Positions 24,201 to 26,400 of a DNA stretch of 26,400 bases are shown here, piece after piece. The first letter of the stretch is position 1; every line of letters begins with the position of its first letter. The translations under genes and the position numbers were made by a program. The notes below the pieces were generated by a model, which worked only from the letters and a program-made list of their open reading frames with translations, searched no databases and had not been told where the DNA came from. The DNA is from Phallusia fumigata (taxonomy: Eukaryota; Chordata; Ascidiacea; Phlebobranchia; Ascidiidae), in the NCBI GenBank assembly GCA_008931825.1, contig QXVZ01015173.1, positions 17,754-44,153 of the forward strand, read 5' to 3'.

Positions 24201-26400
24201 GCTCGAACTGCTTACAGAAATTTGCCGCAGACATTTAAAAGTAGGACAGAAGCTGTAAAAACTATGTTTGTGACCAAAGTACAAACGTCCGAACACCTCT
24301 TTCGCCCGAGAATATTTACAGAATATAAACCTACACAGCACGGGATAAAAGAAACTGCAACCAACCAAATGCAATCAATAGATCAACATTCTGAATTGCC
24401 GACAGCGGAGGCAATGCCATCACAAATGGGTATCGCAGTACAAAATCAAACACAAACAACAATAGCAACTATACATCGAAGTACTTCAGTGACAAAGTAC
24501 AAAGGTTTTGCCACATTAAAATCGCTGGGCACCATTTTTACAAACGAGGCATTTCAGAAAAAAGAAACTGTTCCGACGAAACATAACACACTTGCCAAAT
24601 TTTCTACGTTGTTACAAACGATGCAAGAAATTGGGACGGTGGGCAACACAGTCAAACAACGTATGATAAGTACCCTGGAAGCAAAAGGAAGCACCAATAT
24701 ATTTATAACAACAGAAATTTTAACAAAAACTATTTTTCAAAATGTTTCGAAAACAACACAAAGGAAAAGGGCATTTGGCTCAACTATTCGCAGCATTACC
24801 GAAAACCGTGCTAAAAGCTTTGTGACAGGTATTCCATTTTTTTACACATTAACTAACACACAGACGAAACCGACCATCAATCCAAAAATGAAAGTAAGAA
24901 TTACCGGTAAAGATGTCTTTTTTAACGCGGGGTCAAGATCATTGTTATCCACGGAAAAAGGCTTTCTCATCAACCAGTCAATCTTAACAAACACCAATGC
25001 TTTCAAAATCACACTTTCTACCACAAAAATTTTGTCAAAATCTGCTTTGTCTGCCATGAAACCTGTCAAGCACCTGGAACCACAAAGACCAACAACCACA
25101 GAAATATTTAACCAAACTTCGTTACAGAAAGAAACAGTTCCTGTAGAAACCTGGACACATTTTCGGTCCCTGCATGCTGATACAGTAGATGACACACTTC
25201 CAACCGATAAAGGTTCATTTGTACTCGATACTCAAATCATAGGCACCGTGTCGGTACAACAATTTGACATAGCACACTACCCAAAAGCAGTGGTAACTGA
25301 TGATTTATCCACTTCATTCAAACACCTACCATCGACGTTGGAAGGTAATACAGTTTTAGTTTCGTTCAGTTCTAGGTACAGCACTGCCCAACCGCTGAAA
25401 TCAAAAGCACCAGAAATAATGTCAACAGTTGATGGCCCAGCAACACAAACAGATGTTATAAGCACCGTTTCTTTTCAAGAACCTGATAAGATGATAGATT
25501 TCACGCAAGGAAAGCAACGATATCGAGCGACATCTACAACCGGTTTGCAGATACACTTTGCTAAATCCACAACCAAACATTTTGAAGCTGTAAATTTTGG
25601 AACGAAATCGGTCAAGAAAATTTCAACGGAAGTCACTTCCTTTATCGAGTTAACGAAGGTAACCACAACGAAAACATTTGCAGGCATCAGTACCGAGCAC
25701 TTTGATCAAACATCAAAAATACCATACTTGACAAATATTTCCGAAACTTTTTGTGTTGAATTCAAAACGCTTACTCGCTTTTTGTACACTAAATACCTAG
25801 AAGATGCATTAAGGACAGAAAGCAGATCGGAAATAGATGAACTTTCTACTTCATTTAAATCCCTACTATCGACATCAGTACGTATTGAAGCTCATGGTCA
25901 GTACAGTTCTAGGTACAGCACTGCACCACCACTCAAAACTAAAGCAATGGAGATGTTATCGACTGTTGAAGGTTCGGCAGTAACTCTACCAGAAGTCGTA
26001 AGCACTGTTGCTTTACAAGAACTTGAACAAATAGTAGAGTTTACACAAGAAAAAGTGTTTCGATATGAAACGACTTCTATGCCCGGTTTGCAGAAATACT
26101 ATGTAAAACCGACATCAGAGATGGTTGGTATATCGGTCAGTGCGATAGCCTTGACTACTGGAAGTGGATTCTTTGAAACAGAATTTCATGTTGCAACCGA
26201 CATCAAAGAGTTGGGGATTTCTACTGACCAGTTAATTTACAACAAAACGAAGGTCTCCGAAGGTTTAATCTTAAGTTCGGAACCAGCTGACGCATTTCCA
26301 ATGAAATCCATTTCAGTTTACGAATCGTCTGCTTTTGTAGCAACCAAAGAAGCAACATCAAAAACTTTGACAACCACCAGTATCGAGAAAATCGATGAAA
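21210..26400 (+). CDS. Secreted/surface protein: Cys-rich module, V-set Ig domain, mucin-like region (3' end outside window)
   Basis: Exons 21210-21291, 21504-21574, 22607-22869, 22937-23076 and 23653-26400 (open at the edge), joined in phases 1, 0, 2, 1. The ATG has A at -3. Residues 1-16 are a signal peptide ('MRWFFCLHLVAFLLLA'). Exons 2-3 encode a basic 'RRPRKRC' stretch and a six-cysteine module (C-x5-C-x5-C-x5-C-x5-C-x8-C). Exon 3 then begins a V-set Ig domain: 'RVLLPCYF' with the B-strand Cys at 22733-22735 and the core Trp 'VEWHK' at 22787-22789. Exon 4 completes it: 'SYRDRVSLSP', 'NASLLIEKL' and 'SDSGTYVCEV' with the F-strand Cys at 23022-23024, about 75 residues from the first. The last exon has 916 codons without a stop, rich in Thr, Ser and Lys, mucin-like, with repeats. 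No membrane segment or C terminus is seen. Ligand and function are unknown; a cell-surface or matrix role is likely. Confidence 0.85.
22607..23076 (+). other. V-set immunoglobulin domain (two exons, 67-bp intron)
   Basis: The domain is split between C-strand and D-strand regions by a short intron at 22870-22936. The donor is 'ag|gtgagg'; the acceptor is 'attaag|ggacc', which lacks a strong pyrimidine tract but is the only one restoring the frame (AG+G makes Arg of 'SYRDRV'). A stronger-looking acceptor at 22891-22893 ('cttcag') would put the downstream frame off by one, so it was not used. The phase-1 exit is typical of Ig modules. Confidence 0.85.
23653..26400 (+). other. Giant mucin-like exon with internal repeats, open at the window edge
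   Basis: The acceptor 'acatgtag|gacaat' at 23653 continues the Ig exon in phase 1. I checked every codon to 26400 and found no stop. Roughly the first third holds a less repetitive part with four cysteines (23997, 24072, 24177, 24198) that could be a folded domain. From about 25290, two related units of roughly 85-90 aa start 537 bp apart (near 25308 and 25845), sharing 'STSFK', 'SSRYSTA', 'STV' and 'TGLQ/PGLQ' landmarks. The Thr/Ser-rich composition suggests heavy O-glycosylation. Confidence 0.85.

Overview
This is an AT-rich, intron-rich eukaryotic window. Introns of about 60-2,400 bp, GT-AG splice sites, domain-shuffled phase-1 exons, a tRNA-derived SINE and hAT-like MITEs all point to an animal. 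The gene content (PHTF, CAP/EGF/ShK mosaic, PLAC8 family, V-set Ig with mucin) and the compactness suggest a chordate, most likely a tunicate of the Ciona type. The organism is inferred; no species marker is visible. Single ATG-initiated ORFs are short because the genes are split into small exons, so the genes below were assembled by reading acceptor and donor sites and checking codon phase across every junction.

Layout. (1) 388-5378, + strand: the 3' half of a PHTF orthologue (ER multi-pass membrane protein), six exons, ending in a 21-bp terminal coding exon. Its introns hold a ~120-bp tandem satellite and a hAT-type fragment. (2) 5677-6172: a complete nonautonomous hAT-type element. (3) 6648-12227, + strand: a complete ten-exon gene, 369 aa, with signal peptide, CAP/SCP domain, CRISP-like cysteine hinge, EGF, ShKT, EGF and a C-terminal hydrophobic anchor. 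Its introns carry a dispersed repeat and a tRNA-SINE. (4) 14391-13345, - strand: a three-exon PLAC8-family gene, 164 aa, convergent with gene 3. (5) 14483-15189: a perfect 353-bp duplication split by a single N, almost certainly an assembly join artefact. (6) 15.2-20.3 kb: gene-poor, with a decayed BEL/Pao-like integrase relic (- strand) and a second TIR element full of AATTAC repeats. (7) 20.4-20.8 kb: one or two unrecognised coding-looking exons. (8) 21210-26400, + strand: a TATA-driven gene encoding a signal peptide, a six-cysteine module, one V-set Ig domain and then a huge Thr/Ser-rich, mucin-like exon that is still open at the right edge (at least 2,748 bp without a stop).

There is no operon logic here. 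The two most interesting loci are secreted or cell-surface mosaics: a CAP-EGF-ShK-EGF protein that could be membrane-tethered or soluble depending on terminal exon choice, and an Ig-V plus mucin surface protein whose order (signal, V-set, mucin stalk) recalls vertebrate TIM-type receptors, although homology cannot be claimed from the sequence alone.
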